Source: Microcoleus vaginatus HSN003 (GTDB lineage: Bacteria > Cyanobacteriota > Cyanobacteriia > Cyanobacteriales > Microcoleaceae). Taken from it: a stretch of 64,000 nt of DNA. Numbering within the stretch: position 1 is the stretch's first letter; each line of letters opens with the position of its first letter. A program made the position numbers and the translations under genes. A model generated the notes under the pieces. It searched no databases. It was given only the letters and a program-made list of their open reading frames with translations, and had not been told where the DNA came from. This document shows positions 26,797-35,727 of this stretch, piece by piece. The stretch spans positions 3,906,001 through 3,970,000 of the forward strand of contig NZ_CP031705.1 of assembly GCF_022701255.1 (NCBI RefSeq), written 5' to 3'.

Positions 26797-27702
26797 ATGT
26801 ACAGCCTAGATATTAATTTTCTCAACGACCGTCCGGACTACAAACCCGTTGCAGTAGCCAAAAGCTCAACTAAAAAAAGTTCCGGTGGAGCGAAAGACCA
26901 ACTGCCCCTAATTGGGGCCCTGCTGTTTGCCTTCGGCCTCAACGCCGCAGTCATGGGCGCCTGGTGGTGGGCGACTAACGAAAATACCAACTTAGCCGCA
27001 CAACAAGCAACCATCGACGAAGAACTAGCAAAGTTAAACACTCAAGCCAACACCATCAAAGCCATCAACGCCGAAACCGACCAAGTTACCGCCGAATACA
27101 AAGCATTAGCCGGAGTATTCGACCAAATTAAACCTTGGTCGGCGATGCTGCAAGACCTCAGTGCCCGCACTCCGGCGGGAGTGCAAATTGGCAAAATCGA
27201 GCAAATCGACCCGAGTCCCTCCCCCGTTGCAGCAGCACCCCCACCCCCCGCAGCCAGCCCCGCAGCCAGCCCGTCCCCAGGGGAGAGTCCGTCCCCCGCT
27301 AGCCCCGCCCCGGCGGCTGCTCCGGTTCCCGTCGTCCCGCAGCAGCCAGCAAAAGTACAAATTTCAGGGATAGCCAGTACCTTTGCTCAAGTTAACGACT
27401 TTATGCTGCTAATCCAACGCTCTCCTTTCTTCCTTAACACCGATACCAAACTGATAGCGGCCACATTAAAAAACAACCCCGCACAATTACAAGTGCGTAA
27501 CCAAAACGCAGCACCACCAGAACTTCCCAAACTGCGACCGGTGGTGGAATATAAAATTGAAACGACGCTCAGCCCGACCGGAGCCTCCGAGTTGCTCCCC
27601 GAGCTCCGCAGCAAGCAGGCAGACGGGCTAGCAATACGGATTGAAACACTTCAAGAAAAAGGAGTGCTAGAACCACAAAAACCAGAGGTGAAAAAACAAT
27701 GA
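26797..27702 (+). CDS. pilN: Type IV pilus assembly protein PilN
   Basis: PilN is a bitopic inner-membrane protein of the pilus alignment complex. The 301-residue protein starts with the PilM-binding motif YSLDINFLNDRPDY (residues 2-15), followed by a single membrane helix (about 45-65, LPLIGALLFAFGLNAAVMGAWW), a coiled-coil (70-105) and a periplasmic ferredoxin-like domain. A Pro/Ala/Ser-rich stretch at about 145-185 (PSPSPVAAAPPPPAAS and onward) is a flexible insert. Its stop overlaps the pilO start (ATGA). Confidence 0.95.
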   Translation: MYSLDINFLNDRPDYKPVAVAKSSTKKSSGGAKDQLPLIGALLFAFGLNAAVMGAWWWATNENTNLAAQQATIDEELAKLNTQANTIKAINAETDQVTAEYKALAGVFDQIKPWSAMLQDLSARTPAGVQIGKIEQIDPSPSPVAAAPPPPAASPAASPSPGESPSPASPAPAAAPVPVVPQQPAKVQISGIASTFAQVNDFMLLIQRSPFFLNTDTKLIAATLKNNPAQLQVRNQNAAPPELPKLRPVVEYKIETTLSPTGASELLPELRSKQADGLAIRIETLQEKGVLEPQKPEVKKQ

Positions 27703-28502
27703 CAGCAGCAAATGAGTTTATTCCCAGTGGCGGAAAAGCAGAAGAGACAGGGGGTCAGGAAATATTCGGCATTAAGCTGACGCCCCAAGTGCAAGCAATC
27801 GGCATTGCCCTTCTCGGTCTCGGAATTGCGGGCTACCTTGGCTACCAGTTCGTACTGCCCGAATTCCAAAAAAGCGACGAATTCAAGCAAAAACTTAGCG
27901 AAAGCAAGCAAACGCAACTGCAATTGCAGACTCAAATTCAAAAAAAGGCAGAAGCAGAAGCCAAGCAAGAAGAAGCAAAACAGCGCCGGGCCAACGTGAC
28001 GGCAATGTTTGCCAGCGACGCCAGCGCCAACACGCTTTTGCTGGACATGACCCAACTGGTTAATAGAATCAACGCCGGCGTGCAAGGAGATGACCTCAAG
28101 GCTAAAATTACCAAATTTGAGCCCGATATGCCGGCAGCAGCAGCAACCGCCGCGCCCGGAGCTGCAGACCCGGATATTCTGGCCGATACCTCCTTTGGGC
28201 CGTCCCTGGCTGGCAAGCTCAGACGCAAAAAATTTAAGGTAGAGTTTGAAGGCACTTTCGCTCAAACCCGCAATTTTATGCGTAACTTGGAGTTGATGCA
28301 GTCGCTGTTGGTAGTGAGGAATTTGAAATCTGAATTGCTAGCATCAAATCAGCCAATTGAAGTTGATTTTTTGAAAGGGAAAATAGTTCCTGTGGAGCAG
28401 CCGGCAACCAAAATTAAAACTGCTTTTGACTTGCACGCACTGCTGCCGTTAAAGCAAGAAGAAAAACCGCCAACTCCAGCTCCGAGTCCTGGTGCTAAGT
28501 AG
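27699..28502 (+). CDS. pilO: Type IV pilus assembly protein PilO
   Basis: PilO pairs with PilN through the membrane helix, coiled coil and periplasmic domain. The 267-residue protein has one membrane helix (about residues 30-52, VQAIGIALLGLGIAGYLGY), a long coiled-coil with Lys/Glu/Gln (60-105) and a periplasmic domain with FEGTFAQTRNFMRNLELMQ, where the family shows its most conserved loop. A Pro-rich tail ends it. The start overlaps pilN by 4 bp, so the two are translationally coupled. Confidence 0.95.
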   Translation: MTAANEFIPSGGKAEETGGQEIFGIKLTPQVQAIGIALLGLGIAGYLGYQFVLPEFQKSDEFKQKLSESKQTQLQLQTQIQKKAEAEAKQEEAKQRRANVTAMFASDASANTLLLDMTQLVNRINAGVQGDDLKAKITKFEPDMPAAAATAAPGAADPDILADTSFGPSLAGKLRRKKFKVEFEGTFAQTRNFMRNLELMQSLLVVRNLKSELLASNQPIEVDFLKGKIVPVEQPATKIKTAFDLHALLPLKQEEKPPTPAPSPGAK

Positions 28503-28609
28503 CGGTTGTTTGGCCGATATTAGCTATTGTTCTCAAGTCGCTCTTTCACAAGAAGGTAGAAGGCAGAAGGTTGAAATTGGAAGATTGAAAGTAGAAGTCA
28601 AAAAAGTAT

Positions 28610-28639
28610 GAATGCCAGAAAAATATTTTTCTGGCATTC
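28610..28639 (+). terminator. Perfect 30-bp palindrome after pilO
   Basis: GAATGCCAGAAAAA is followed by its inverse, then CAAAAA. It is 108 bp after the pilO stop. It probably terminates or attenuates the pilM-N-O transcript before pilQ. The absence of a T run on the plus strand makes processing or attenuation as likely as full termination. Confidence 0.5.
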
Positions 28640-28732
28640 AAAAATTGGCTCTGAAATCTAATTTCTTCTAATACCAGTTTCAAAAAGTAATGGAACTGTA
28701 TAGCAATCCTTGCAGGAGTCGTAAATTTTTTC

Positions 28733-28770
28733 CCCCACCCCAACCCTCCCCTTACAAAGGGGAGGGAGTA
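28733..28770. repeat. CCCCACCCCAACCCTCCCC dispersed repeat
   Basis: The run of CCCCACCCCAACCCTCCCC is followed by ACAAAGGGGAGGG, forming a short hairpin. This is a familiar kind of dispersed cyanobacterial intergenic repeat. The remaining 28503-28974 space has GAAGG-type repeats (28552-28600) and no gene. Confidence 0.55.
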
Positions 28771-28974
28771 AAAAATTCACAAATGATGCGAGGATTGCTG
28801 TAGGATAGCTTGTAACCCTTATGTCATCTGGTATTCCCAATCGAAAATTAAAAATCGAAAAGGGCATAACTTCTTCCTTTAAAAAGGCTCGAAGCGAGAA
28901 TATTTTAGTCAGTTTAGCAGCTAGCGACAAAAGACTGCGAACAACAAATAACAAAGTGTAGTGGAGGAGAGAAC

Positions 28975-31353
28975 GTGAAACAGCATCTACGGTTAAGTGG
29001 AGGACTCTTATGCAGCGTTGCAGGAGTTGTGATCGCCCAAGCCCCCGTCTTGGCAGCGCCGACTCAAGTCACAGGAGTGCAAGTAAGTCAAGGTAATAAT
29101 GGCGTAAATATTGTGCTGGCGACAGAAAAGGGCGATCGCCCGCAAGTTTTCGCCATCAATAACGGCAATACTTACCAAGCCACAATCGTTAACACCCAGC
29201 TCCGCTTGCCCGAAGGCAACAGCTTCCGTCAAGATAACCCGGCTCCGGGAATTTCTTCAGTAGAAATCAGCCAGGTAGAGGCTAACAGCATCCGCGTTGT
29301 GGTAGCCGGCACCAACGGAGTTCCCAACGGACAAATTGTGCCGGGACAAGGCCAAAGCATCGTCCTCAGCGTTGCCGGACAGGGTGGTACAGTACAGTCT
29401 GCCCCAACAGCACCTCCGCCGCCTCCAGGCCTGCCACTGAGCCAAACAGCTCCCCCGCCGGCTCCCCAAATCCGCACGTCACAAAACCCAGGCGTACTGC
29501 TGCCAAATCCCGAAGTTAGTGTTACCAGGAACGATCGCCCGCCCCTCCCCAGCGAAATTCAATCCCAGAGCAATCAGGCTGCGCCTTTCCAACCGCGGGC
29601 AGTTGCTCCGCCCTTGGGAGATATCGCAGTGTCTAACATCGCCCCCGGCGCGGGAAATATTGAACTGAGTTCGGGAGAACGCATCCCCCGCTTGGTGCTG
29701 CGGGATGCCCCAGTCCGGGACGTTTTGGCTCTGCTGGCTCGCGCTGCCGGCTTGAACATTGCTTTTACAGGTGGCGGTGCCCCTGCTCAACCGGGCCAGC
29801 CCGCAGTGCCTGGTCAGCCGGGAGCCACCGGTTCAGATGAAGGGCCAAAGATTTCTTTGGACATCGAAAATGAGTCGGTGCAAGATGTCTTTAACTACGT
29901 GCTACGGCTCAGCGGGCTGCAAGCTAACCGCCAGGGGCGGACTATTTTTGTAGGGACTAGCTTGCCGATCGACTCGCGCAATATTATCATTCGGACTCTG
30001 CGGCTCAATCAAGTTCGGTCTACGGATGCAGCTAACTTTTTGAGCGCTCAAGGCGCGGAAAGTCAACTGCCGATTACTCGGGTGACTATTCAAAGCGTGG
30101 GCCAGGGAAATGCGGCGCGGGATGTGGAAATTAGGGAACCCGACATTAAGGCGATCGGCGCTACCCAAGGCACCGGGCCGCTGTTGCTAAGGGGACTGTC
30201 GGTGCTGGCGGATGCGAGGCTCAATTCCATCACTTTGGTGGGCGACCCGCGCAAAGTTGACATGGCTGTGGCTTTCTTGACACAGCTAGATTTGCGCCGC
30301 CGTCAAGTCGCTGTCAACGTCAAGGTGATCGATATCAACTTGTTGGGAGACAACCGAACCAACAGCAGTTTCTCTTTTGGAATTAATAACAATTTCTTCG
30401 TCAATGACAATGGGGCGGCAAGTCTCAATTTTGGTGGCATCAATCCGCCCAGTGGCCTTGGAGATCCCATCGCTAGACCGATCGTCCCCAACCCCCTAGG
30501 AACCCCAGATGTTTTCTACGATGCGAACGGGCGGCGTATCGTGCCGTTTACAGGTCAAGGTCTCGAAGGCCCCGCCAAAGGTGTGTTCCTCCAGCCGACA
30601 GCCCCAATTACTAATGACCCCAGGCGAGTTGGAATTACGGATTACGAACCAGGCTCGACGACAGGCTCAGGAAGTGCAGAGTTCGGCTTGTTCCCACTGT
30701 TCCAGTATCCTAGGAGGTTCCTGTCGGCGTTGCAGGCAACTATTGAGAGCCGGAATGCCAAAATCCTGACCGATCCGACCCTGGTGGTTCAAGAAGGAGA
30801 AACGGCGAATGTGAATATTACTGATGAGGTGATTACTAACATCACGTCGCAAACGCAGAGTACCGGAAATACAAGTACCCAAACGGTGACGGCGGTCAAA
30901 GACAGGGCTGGTTTGCAGTTGGGAGTGGCGATCGATCGAATTGACGACAACGGTTTTGTCTCTCTGCGGGTGAACCCAATTATCAGGACACCCGGCAACA
31001 CTCAAACCCTTTCGACTGGCGCGAACGCCAATAGTATCACTCTGCTGGGCGAGCGATCGTTGCAATCGGGGCTAATTCGTCTGCGGGACGGTCAGACTTT
31101 GATTGTTTCGGGGATTATCCGAGACGAAGAACGGGTTACAGCGAACAAGATTCCGATTTTGGGAGATTTGCCGATTATCGGTTCGCTGTTCAGGAGCACA
31201 AGTAAGGCCAACCAGCGGGCGGAGTTGATTGTATTGCTGACACCGCAGATTTTGGATGATAGCGATCGATCGAACTTTGGCTACCAAAACAGCATCAGTC
31301 CCGACGCGCGCCAACTGTTGCAGCGCAGTCAGCCGGTCCAGCCGAGACAGTAG
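28975..31353 (+). CDS. pilQ: Type IV pilus secretin PilQ
   Basis: PilQ forms the outer-membrane channel through which the pilus emerges and DNA can be taken up. The 792-residue protein starts GTG at 28975 behind a GGAGGAG ribosome site. It has a signal peptide (to about residue 28, APVLAAPTQ), an AMIN domain (30-130), a Pro-rich linker, an STN-type and N-domains (LRDAPVRDVLALLARAAGLN), and the C-terminal secretin domain with VQEGETANVNI, LQLGVAIDRIDDNGFV and the closing GDLPIIGSLFR. No pilP gene is present, as usual in cyanobacteria. Confidence 0.96.
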   Translation: MKQHLRLSGGLLCSVAGVVIAQAPVLAAPTQVTGVQVSQGNNGVNIVLATEKGDRPQVFAINNGNTYQATIVNTQLRLPEGNSFRQDNPAPGISSVEISQVEANSIRVVVAGTNGVPNGQIVPGQGQSIVLSVAGQGGTVQSAPTAPPPPPGLPLSQTAPPPAPQIRTSQNPGVLLPNPEVSVTRNDRPPLPSEIQSQSNQAAPFQPRAVAPPLGDIAVSNIAPGAGNIELSSGERIPRLVLRDAPVRDVLALLARAAGLNIAFTGGGAPAQPGQPAVPGQPGATGSDEGPKISLDIENESVQDVFNYVLRLSGLQANRQGRTIFVGTSLPIDSRNIIIRTLRLNQVRSTDAANFLSAQGAESQLPITRVTIQSVGQGNAARDVEIREPDIKAIGATQGTGPLLLRGLSVLADARLNSITLVGDPRKVDMAVAFLTQLDLRRRQVAVNVKVIDINLLGDNRTNSSFSFGINNNFFVNDNGAASLNFGGINPPSGLGDPIARPIVPNPLGTPDVFYDANGRRIVPFTGQGLEGPAKGVFLQPTAPITNDPRRVGITDYEPGSTTGSGSAEFGLFPLFQYPRRFLSALQATIESRNAKILTDPTLVVQEGETANVNITDEVITNITSQTQSTGNTSTQTVTAVKDRAGLQLGVAIDRIDDNGFVSLRVNPIIRTPGNTQTLSTGANANSITLLGERSLQSGLIRLRDGQTLIVSGIIRDEERVTANKIPILGDLPIIGSLFRSTSKANQRAELIVLLTPQILDDSDRSNFGYQNSISPDARQLLQRSQPVQPRQ

Positions 31354-31425
31354 GAACGAAGGAAAAATGCCTTGCTGTCAACTTTCCACGCTCTTTTCCC
31401 TGAGTCCGACAGTCCAACAGTCCGA

Positions 31426-31538
31426 CAGGGGTTGAAACCCCTGCCTCAAAGCTAAAGTCCTCTAAAAGAGGACTATAAATCACTCTTTCAGTCGTCTTCA
31501 GACGACTTTCGCTATTAGCCAGGGGTTTCAACCCCTGG
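31426..31538. repeat. Four-hairpin composite palindromic repeat
   Basis: Four palindromes lie in a row: CAGGGGTTGAAACCCCTG (31426-31443), GTCCTCTAAAAGAGGAC (31457-31473), GTCGTCTTCAGACGAC (31491-31506) and CCAGGGGTTTCAACCCCTGG (31519-31538). The first and last are also inverted copies of each other. This looks like a non-coding miniature element of about 113 bp. It lies 73 bp after the pilQ stop. Confidence 0.75.
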
Positions 31539-32055
31539 CGGGTTTCGGGAGAATGAAACAGCCCTGCCCCACGGGGGAAAGAAAGAGGGGAAAGAAAGAA
31601 GGAAGAAGGAAAAAACTTTTCCTTTAGCCCTTGACAAATGACATTTTATTCCTTCTATTTCTCCTTTTTTTATGCTTTCAAATCCACCGAGGCGAGAAAT
31701 CTTCTCTCCAAGGCGGTATTTTTTTACCTAAATTTTGGGATTAATTAAAAAAATTGTCCAAATCCATATAAATTAAAGGTTCCACCGATCCATAACGGTC
31801 GGCAAGACTTTAGAATAATGCAGTGAAAATTAGATGCTGTGGGGTTTTCAGCAGTTAGAAACAAAAATTCCTTTTCTGACCAATTACCCTAGGGTAATTG
31901 GTATTCAGCAGGAGTTGTGATTCGGGGAAGCGGACGGGAGCAATCGGGAACCACCCAAACCTCCCAAAGCACACCTCAATCCAGTTGATAACTCACAGCT
32001 AATAGTTGAACTAACTCTGTTTAACGTAATTTTGCAAATCCAGAAGGAGTTCGCA
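31539..32055. other. Upstream region of the HU gene
   Basis: No gene is supported. A GAAAGAAAGAGG-type purine stretch lies at 31577-31620 and a TTGACAAATGAC sequence at 31630 may be a -35-like box. A palindromic TACCCTAGGGTA occurs at 31886-31897. The HU promoter and leader should be here; its ribosome site AGAAGGAG lies at 32042-32049. Confidence 0.45.
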
Positions 32056-32346
32056 ATGAACAAAGGTGAATTGGTTGATGCAGTGGCGGAAAAGGCTAGC
32101 GTGACGAAAAAACAGGCAGATGCTGTTTTGAGTGCCGCCCTTGAAGCAATCATGGAAGCTGTCTCCGATGGCGACAAAGTGACGCTGGTCGGTTTTGGCT
32201 CGTTTGAATCGCGGGAACGCAAGGCCCGCGAGGGTCGCAATCCCAAAACTGGCGACAAGATGGAAATCCCGGCAACCCGAGTTCCTGCATTTTCCGCAGG
32301 GAAGTTGTTTAAGGACAGAGTTGCACCCCCGAAAAACGCGGAATAG
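32056..32346 (+). CDS. hup: HU-family DNA-binding protein
   Basis: HU is a small dimeric chromosome-structuring protein that bends DNA. The 96-residue product MNKGELVDAVAEKASVTKKQ… shows the standard fold: helical dimerisation part (1-40), the GDKVTLVGFGSFESRERKAR turn, the arm with EGRNPKTGDKMEIPATRVPAF, and the C-terminal FSAGKLFKD. The ATG at 32056 with AGAAGGAG upstream is the correct start. The cobD-like gene begins 15 bp after its stop, so both may share a transcript. Confidence 0.95.
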   Translation: MNKGELVDAVAEKASVTKKQADAVLSAALEAIMEAVSDGDKVTLVGFGSFESRERKAREGRNPKTGDKMEIPATRVPAFSAGKLFKDRVAPPKNAE

Positions 32347-32361
32347 CTGGCGAACTGAGTC

Positions 32362-33645
32362 TTGATTAGACCTGTACACGGTGGGAATTTAGCTTGGGCA
32401 GCCGCACTGGCAGGCTGCCCTGCCTCTGCTATTGTCGATTTTTCTGCCAGTATCAGTCCTTTGGGCCCTCCTGAGTCGGCATTGAATGCGATTCAAGCTC
32501 ACTTGAGCAGTCTGACGGCTTACCCAGACCCGGATTATGGAGAGCTCAGGACTGCTTTGGGTGAGGCTTTGAATGTTGACCGGGATTGGATTTTGCCGGG
32601 GAATGGTTCGGCGGAATTGTTGACTTGGGCGGCTTGGGATTTGTCGAAGCTGGAGGCGACTTATTTGGTGACTCCGGCTTTTGGCGATTACTGGCGAGCT
32701 CTTTCGGCTTTCGGGGCGCAGGTGCTGAAATGTCCTTTGGAATTCACAACTTGCACCATTGTCAAAAACGGGCAAGATGCCCATTCCACAAGAAATGAAT
32801 TTTCTTGTGGAACAGGCATCTTGCCTGTTCCTAAACAACTAATTGAGCATGGTGCAACATCTCAGTTGGAACTGAAATCGTTGGACGCTGGGGCAGGAAA
32901 CGAGTTAGAAACCGATGATTTGTCGGTTTCTAACCGTTCCCTTGTCTCCCCTTCTTTCCGTATCCCCGTTCCTCTTGCTCTCAATGCCCCCTCTCGACGA
33001 GGTTTGCTACTGAACAACCCGCACAATCCTACGGGTTTACTGTTTGCAAGGGAGGCGATTTTGCCTTATGTGAAGCAGTTCGGTATGGTGGTGGTGGATG
33101 AGGCCTTTATGGACTTTCTACCGCCTTCTGAGCAGGAAACTTTGATCGATGCTGTTGAGGAGTTTCCGAATTTGGTGATTTTACGATCGCTCACTAAATT
33201 CTATTCTCTGCCGGGACTGCGCTTGGGCTGTGCGATCGCCCATCCCGATATTCTGCGCCGTTGGCAGTTGCTGCGCGATCCTTGGCCTGTGAATGCTTTG
33301 GCTGCTGCTGCTGCTGCTGCTGTGGTGCGAGATGCTGCTTTTGAGCGGCACACCTGGGATTGGCTGCCTGTTGCTCGCCAAGAGCTATTTGAGGGTTTGG
33401 CTAATTTACCGGGTTTGCAGCCTTTTGCCGGGGCGGCTAATTTCTTGTTGGTTGAGTCGTCGATGTCGGTTTCTTCTATTCAAAAAAGTCTCTTGGAACG
33501 ACACCGCATTTTGATTCGGGATTGTTTGAGTTTTCCTGAGTTGGGCGATCGGTTTTTTCGGGTGGCTGTGCGCTTAAGGGCTGAAAATCTGCGGTTGATT
33601 GCTGGACTTGCGGATGTCATTAGTCAGTTGACAGTTGACGGTTGA
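32362..33645 (+). CDS. cobD: CobD-like threonine-phosphate decarboxylase / aminotransferase with repeat-derived inserts
   Basis: This PLP enzyme (class I/II fold) would make (R)-1-amino-2-propanol phosphate for the cobalamin side chain. It starts TTG at 32362 with RPVHGGNLAWAAALAG, has LLNNPHNPTGLLF (cofactor-site Asn), VVVDEAFMDFLP and the lysine site LRSLTKFYSLPGLRLG. The 427 residues are about 70 longer than usual; the extra segment (about residues 131-205) contains two palindromic repeats read in frame (32769-32831 and 32904-32934). The last residues LTVDG and the stop lie in a heptamer repeat. A histidinol-phosphate aminotransferase relative is the main alternative. Confidence 0.85.
   Translation: MIRPVHGGNLAWAAALAGCPASAIVDFSASISPLGPPESALNAIQAHLSSLTAYPDPDYGELRTALGEALNVDRDWILPGNGSAELLTWAAWDLSKLEATYLVTPAFGDYWRALSAFGAQVLKCPLEFTTCTIVKNGQDAHSTRNEFSCGTGILPVPKQLIEHGATSQLELKSLDAGAGNELETDDLSVSNRSLVSPSFRIPVPLALNAPSRRGLLLNNPHNPTGLLFAREAILPYVKQFGMVVVDEAFMDFLPPSEQETLIDAVEEFPNLVILRSLTKFYSLPGLRLGCAIAHPDILRRWQLLRDPWPVNALAAAAAAAVVRDAAFERHTWDWLPVARQELFEGLANLPGLQPFAGAANFLLVESSMSVSSIQKSLLERHRILIRDCLSFPELGDRFFRVAVRLRAENLRLIAGLADVISQLTVDG
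32769..32831. repeat. Palindromic repeat read in frame inside the cobD-like gene
   Basis: GGGCAAGATGCCCATTCCAC is mirrored by GTGGAACAGGCATCTTGCC, with AAGAAATGAATTTTCTT in the centre. The whole 63 bp can fold to a hairpin and encodes GQDAHSTRNEFSCGTGILPV. Such GGCATCTTGCC hairpins are usually intergenic in these genomes. Confidence 0.75.
32904..32934. repeat. Second in-frame palindrome of the cobD-like gene
   Basis: GTTAGAAACCGA and TCGGTTTCTAAC are perfect inverse arms separated by 7 bases. It encodes LETDDLSVSN within the same extra segment of the protein. Confidence 0.7.
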
Positions 33646-33690
33646 CAGTTGACGGTTGACAGTTGACTGTTGACAGTTGACTGTTGTCAG
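33619..33690. repeat. TTGACAG/TTGACGG heptamer tract
   Basis: About ten tandem heptamers with variants TTGACAG, TTGACGG and TTGACTG. The first units encode the last residues of the cobD-like protein (LTVDG) and its stop. The same heptamers occur at 35665, 46590, 51675 and 59560. Confidence 0.8.
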
Positions 33691-33756
33691 TTGACGCTTA
33701 ACAACCAATAACACTTGACAAAGGGATTTTATTGGTCGTTCGAGCGGACATCCCCA

Positions 33757-33822
33757 AGAAACCCGGTTTCTATGATAAATCTTGGGTTTTGCAGCGAAGT
33801 ATCTAAGAAGAAACCGGGTTTC
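33757..33822. repeat. Two AGAAACC(C/G)GGTTTCT palindromes
   Basis: AGAAACCCGGTTTCT at 33757-33771 and AGAAACCGGGTTTCT at 33808-33822. Near-identical palindromes recur between genes at 37080, 37133, 46760, 51446, 51633 and 51862. They are a small dispersed palindrome family of this genome. Confidence 0.7.
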
Positions 33823-33885
33823 TGACCCCGCGCGGATCGTCCTAAACTACTAACTACTGACTAATGACTACTGACTTTTTTATTT

Positions 33886-35364
33886 ATGCGTGACTATGAT
33901 TTAGTGATTATTGGTGGAACTGCGGCCGGACGTTATGCTGCTTTGACTGCAACTAATTTCCCGGCTCGTGTTGCTTTGGTGGAACCGCTCAGTAATTCGC
34001 AAGATTTGCCGACTGGGGAGAAAGAGTCGATCGACCTTGGTTTGAGATACAGCCAAACTTTGAGGGAGGCTGCTCGTTTTGCTCAGCAGATCAGCCGCCA
34101 GCAGTTGGGGGTGCGCTGGGAAGTCGCTAATTCCTCCGTGCCGATCAAATTGGGGTTTGACGGGGTTCTCAAGTGGGCCGAGGGTGTTGTTTCTAATTTG
34201 TCAGAAATTGATGATCTCGGCGTTTTGGCTGCTCGCGGTGTCGATGTTATTTTTGGCAGCGGCGAGTTTGTTGCTAAACCGGATTTGGCTTTTGTTGTCG
34301 GCGGGCGAAAATTGCGATCGCTCTGTTATTTGCTAGCTTGTCCAACTCTGCCGGCGATTCCCAATATTGAAGGACTTTCATCTGCTGGCTTTTTTACTTC
34401 GGAAACTGTCGCGGAATTAGCCAAACTTCCACAGTTGCCTAAAAATTTGGCTGTAATCGGCGCAGATCCCAGCGGTGTCGAAGTGGCTCAAACTTTTGCT
34501 CGGCTGGGGGTTGCTGTCACTTTGGTGGTGAAAAGTTCGCACATTTTGGCTAAAGAAGACCGGGAGGCGGCTGGGTTGGTTCAAGCTGCAATGGAAGCTG
34601 AAGGAGTGCGGATTCTGACTGCTACTGAGGTGACTCAAGCGAGGGTGATTGAGGGTAAAAAGTGGATTCAAGCAGGGCCAAGGGCGATCGAAGCTGAGGA
34701 GATTTTTCTCGCCGCCGGTAGAGGACACGATTTTTCATCGTTAAATCTCGAAGCGGCTGGGGTTAAATTCAGCTATCGGGGGGTAATTTTAAATGAAAAG
34801 CTGCAAACAACTAATCACCGCATTTACGCGATCGGCGATGTTGCTGGGGGTTATCCGTTCCCTCACATCGCTAATTGCGAAGCTGCGGTTGCTGTGAAAA
34901 ATGCTTTGTTTTTGCCGATGTTTCAAATAGATTATCGCGGGATTCCTTGGGCGATTTTTTCTGACCCGCAATTGGCGAGGGTTGGCTTGACTGAAGCGCA
35001 AGCAAGGCGCCGTTTTGGAGACGATCTCATTATTGGTCGGGAATATTTCAAGAATGTTGAAAGAGCTCAAATGTCCGGGGAGACAACTGGTTTTTGTAAG
35101 ATTGTCGGGCGTCGCAACGGGGAGATGTTGGGAGCGAGTATTGTGGGGCCACAAGCTGCTGAGTTGATTCACGCGATCGCCCTGGCTGTGCGTCACGGGA
35201 TGAAGGTTGAGGCGATCGCCGAACTTCCTTATATTTGGTCGAGTTTTTCGGCAATTAACGGTCAAACTGCCTCTCTTTGGGAGTCGCAGCGCTTGGGCAG
35301 CAATACTTTTATCCAGAATTTGTGGGAGAATTTGTTTCACTGGCGCAGGTATTGGAATAAGTAA
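33886..35364 (+). CDS. Pyridine nucleotide-disulfide oxidoreductase relative lacking the redox cysteines
   Basis: This 492-residue protein has the FAD-binding start DYDLVIIGGTAAGRYAALTA, the NAD(P) site NLAVIGADPSGVEVAQTFARLG (about 185-206), the second FAD motif YAIGDVAGGYPFPHIANCEA, and a C-terminal dimerisation domain with EAIAELPYIWSSFSAIN. The overall layout is that of mercuric reductase or dihydrolipoamide dehydrogenase, but the usual GGTCxxxGCxPSK active-site segment is replaced by PTGEKESIDLGLRYSQ with no cysteine. The family's C-terminal His-Pro pair is also absent. The electron acceptor is therefore unknown. Confidence 0.85.
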   Translation: MRDYDLVIIGGTAAGRYAALTATNFPARVALVEPLSNSQDLPTGEKESIDLGLRYSQTLREAARFAQQISRQQLGVRWEVANSSVPIKLGFDGVLKWAEGVVSNLSEIDDLGVLAARGVDVIFGSGEFVAKPDLAFVVGGRKLRSLCYLLACPTLPAIPNIEGLSSAGFFTSETVAELAKLPQLPKNLAVIGADPSGVEVAQTFARLGVAVTLVVKSSHILAKEDREAAGLVQAAMEAEGVRILTATEVTQARVIEGKKWIQAGPRAIEAEEIFLAAGRGHDFSSLNLEAAGVKFSYRGVILNEKLQTTNHRIYAIGDVAGGYPFPHIANCEAAVAVKNALFLPMFQIDYRGIPWAIFSDPQLARVGLTEAQARRRFGDDLIIGREYFKNVERAQMSGETTGFCKIVGRRNGEMLGASIVGPQAAELIHAIALAVRHGMKVEAIAELPYIWSSFSAINGQTASLWESQRLGSNTFIQNLWENLFHWRRYWNK

Positions 35365-35586
35365 AGAAATCAAATGTTTCTAGTAGGATTTTTTGAATTT
35401 TTTATGATGAGCGCAGAGTTAAAAAGTAAATTGCTCATCAGCTCACTCAGCATTAAAATTGTGTGTCAATAAATAATCAAACCATAAGTGGGTAGTTGCT
35501 CCCAGGTCGCTAGAAATATGCAATTTTAATGTACCACAACTTAACTAATAACTGATGACTACTCACTGATAACTAATGACTACTGA

Positions 35587-35727
35587 TCTCGTTTCCGGTT
35601 GCATCGGAATAATAAAATCGAGTCAACAGTTAGCACTCAACCATTCAGTTTTTCGACCCGCCCGTCAACAGTCAACAGTCAACAGTCAACAGTCAACAAT
35701 CATGTATGAGTGCAACCGGAATTGATA
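35587..35727 (-). mobile_element. Miniature inverted-repeat element, copy 1 (141 bp)
   Basis: Ends are TATCAATTCCGGTTGCA (minus strand, at 35727) and the inverse TGCAACCGGAAACGA at 35587, with the outermost TATC changed to TCTC on one side. The 3-bp target duplication is TGA (35584-35586 and 35728-35730). The interior holds GTCAACA heptamers and the shared GGGCGGGTCGAAAAACTGAA block. It overlaps the 3' end of the flavoprotein gene. The remaining 35365-35583 has heptamer-like ACTACTGA repeats and no gene. Confidence 0.8.

Noticed and set aside
27651..28265. Long minus-strand ORF (204 codons) over pilO
   Set aside because: Its Cys/Phe/Leu-rich composition is the reverse image of the Lys/Gln/Ala-rich coiled coil of PilO.
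33619..33690. Possible CRISPR array
   Set aside because: The units are 7 bp with no unique spacers; they are tandem heptamers.
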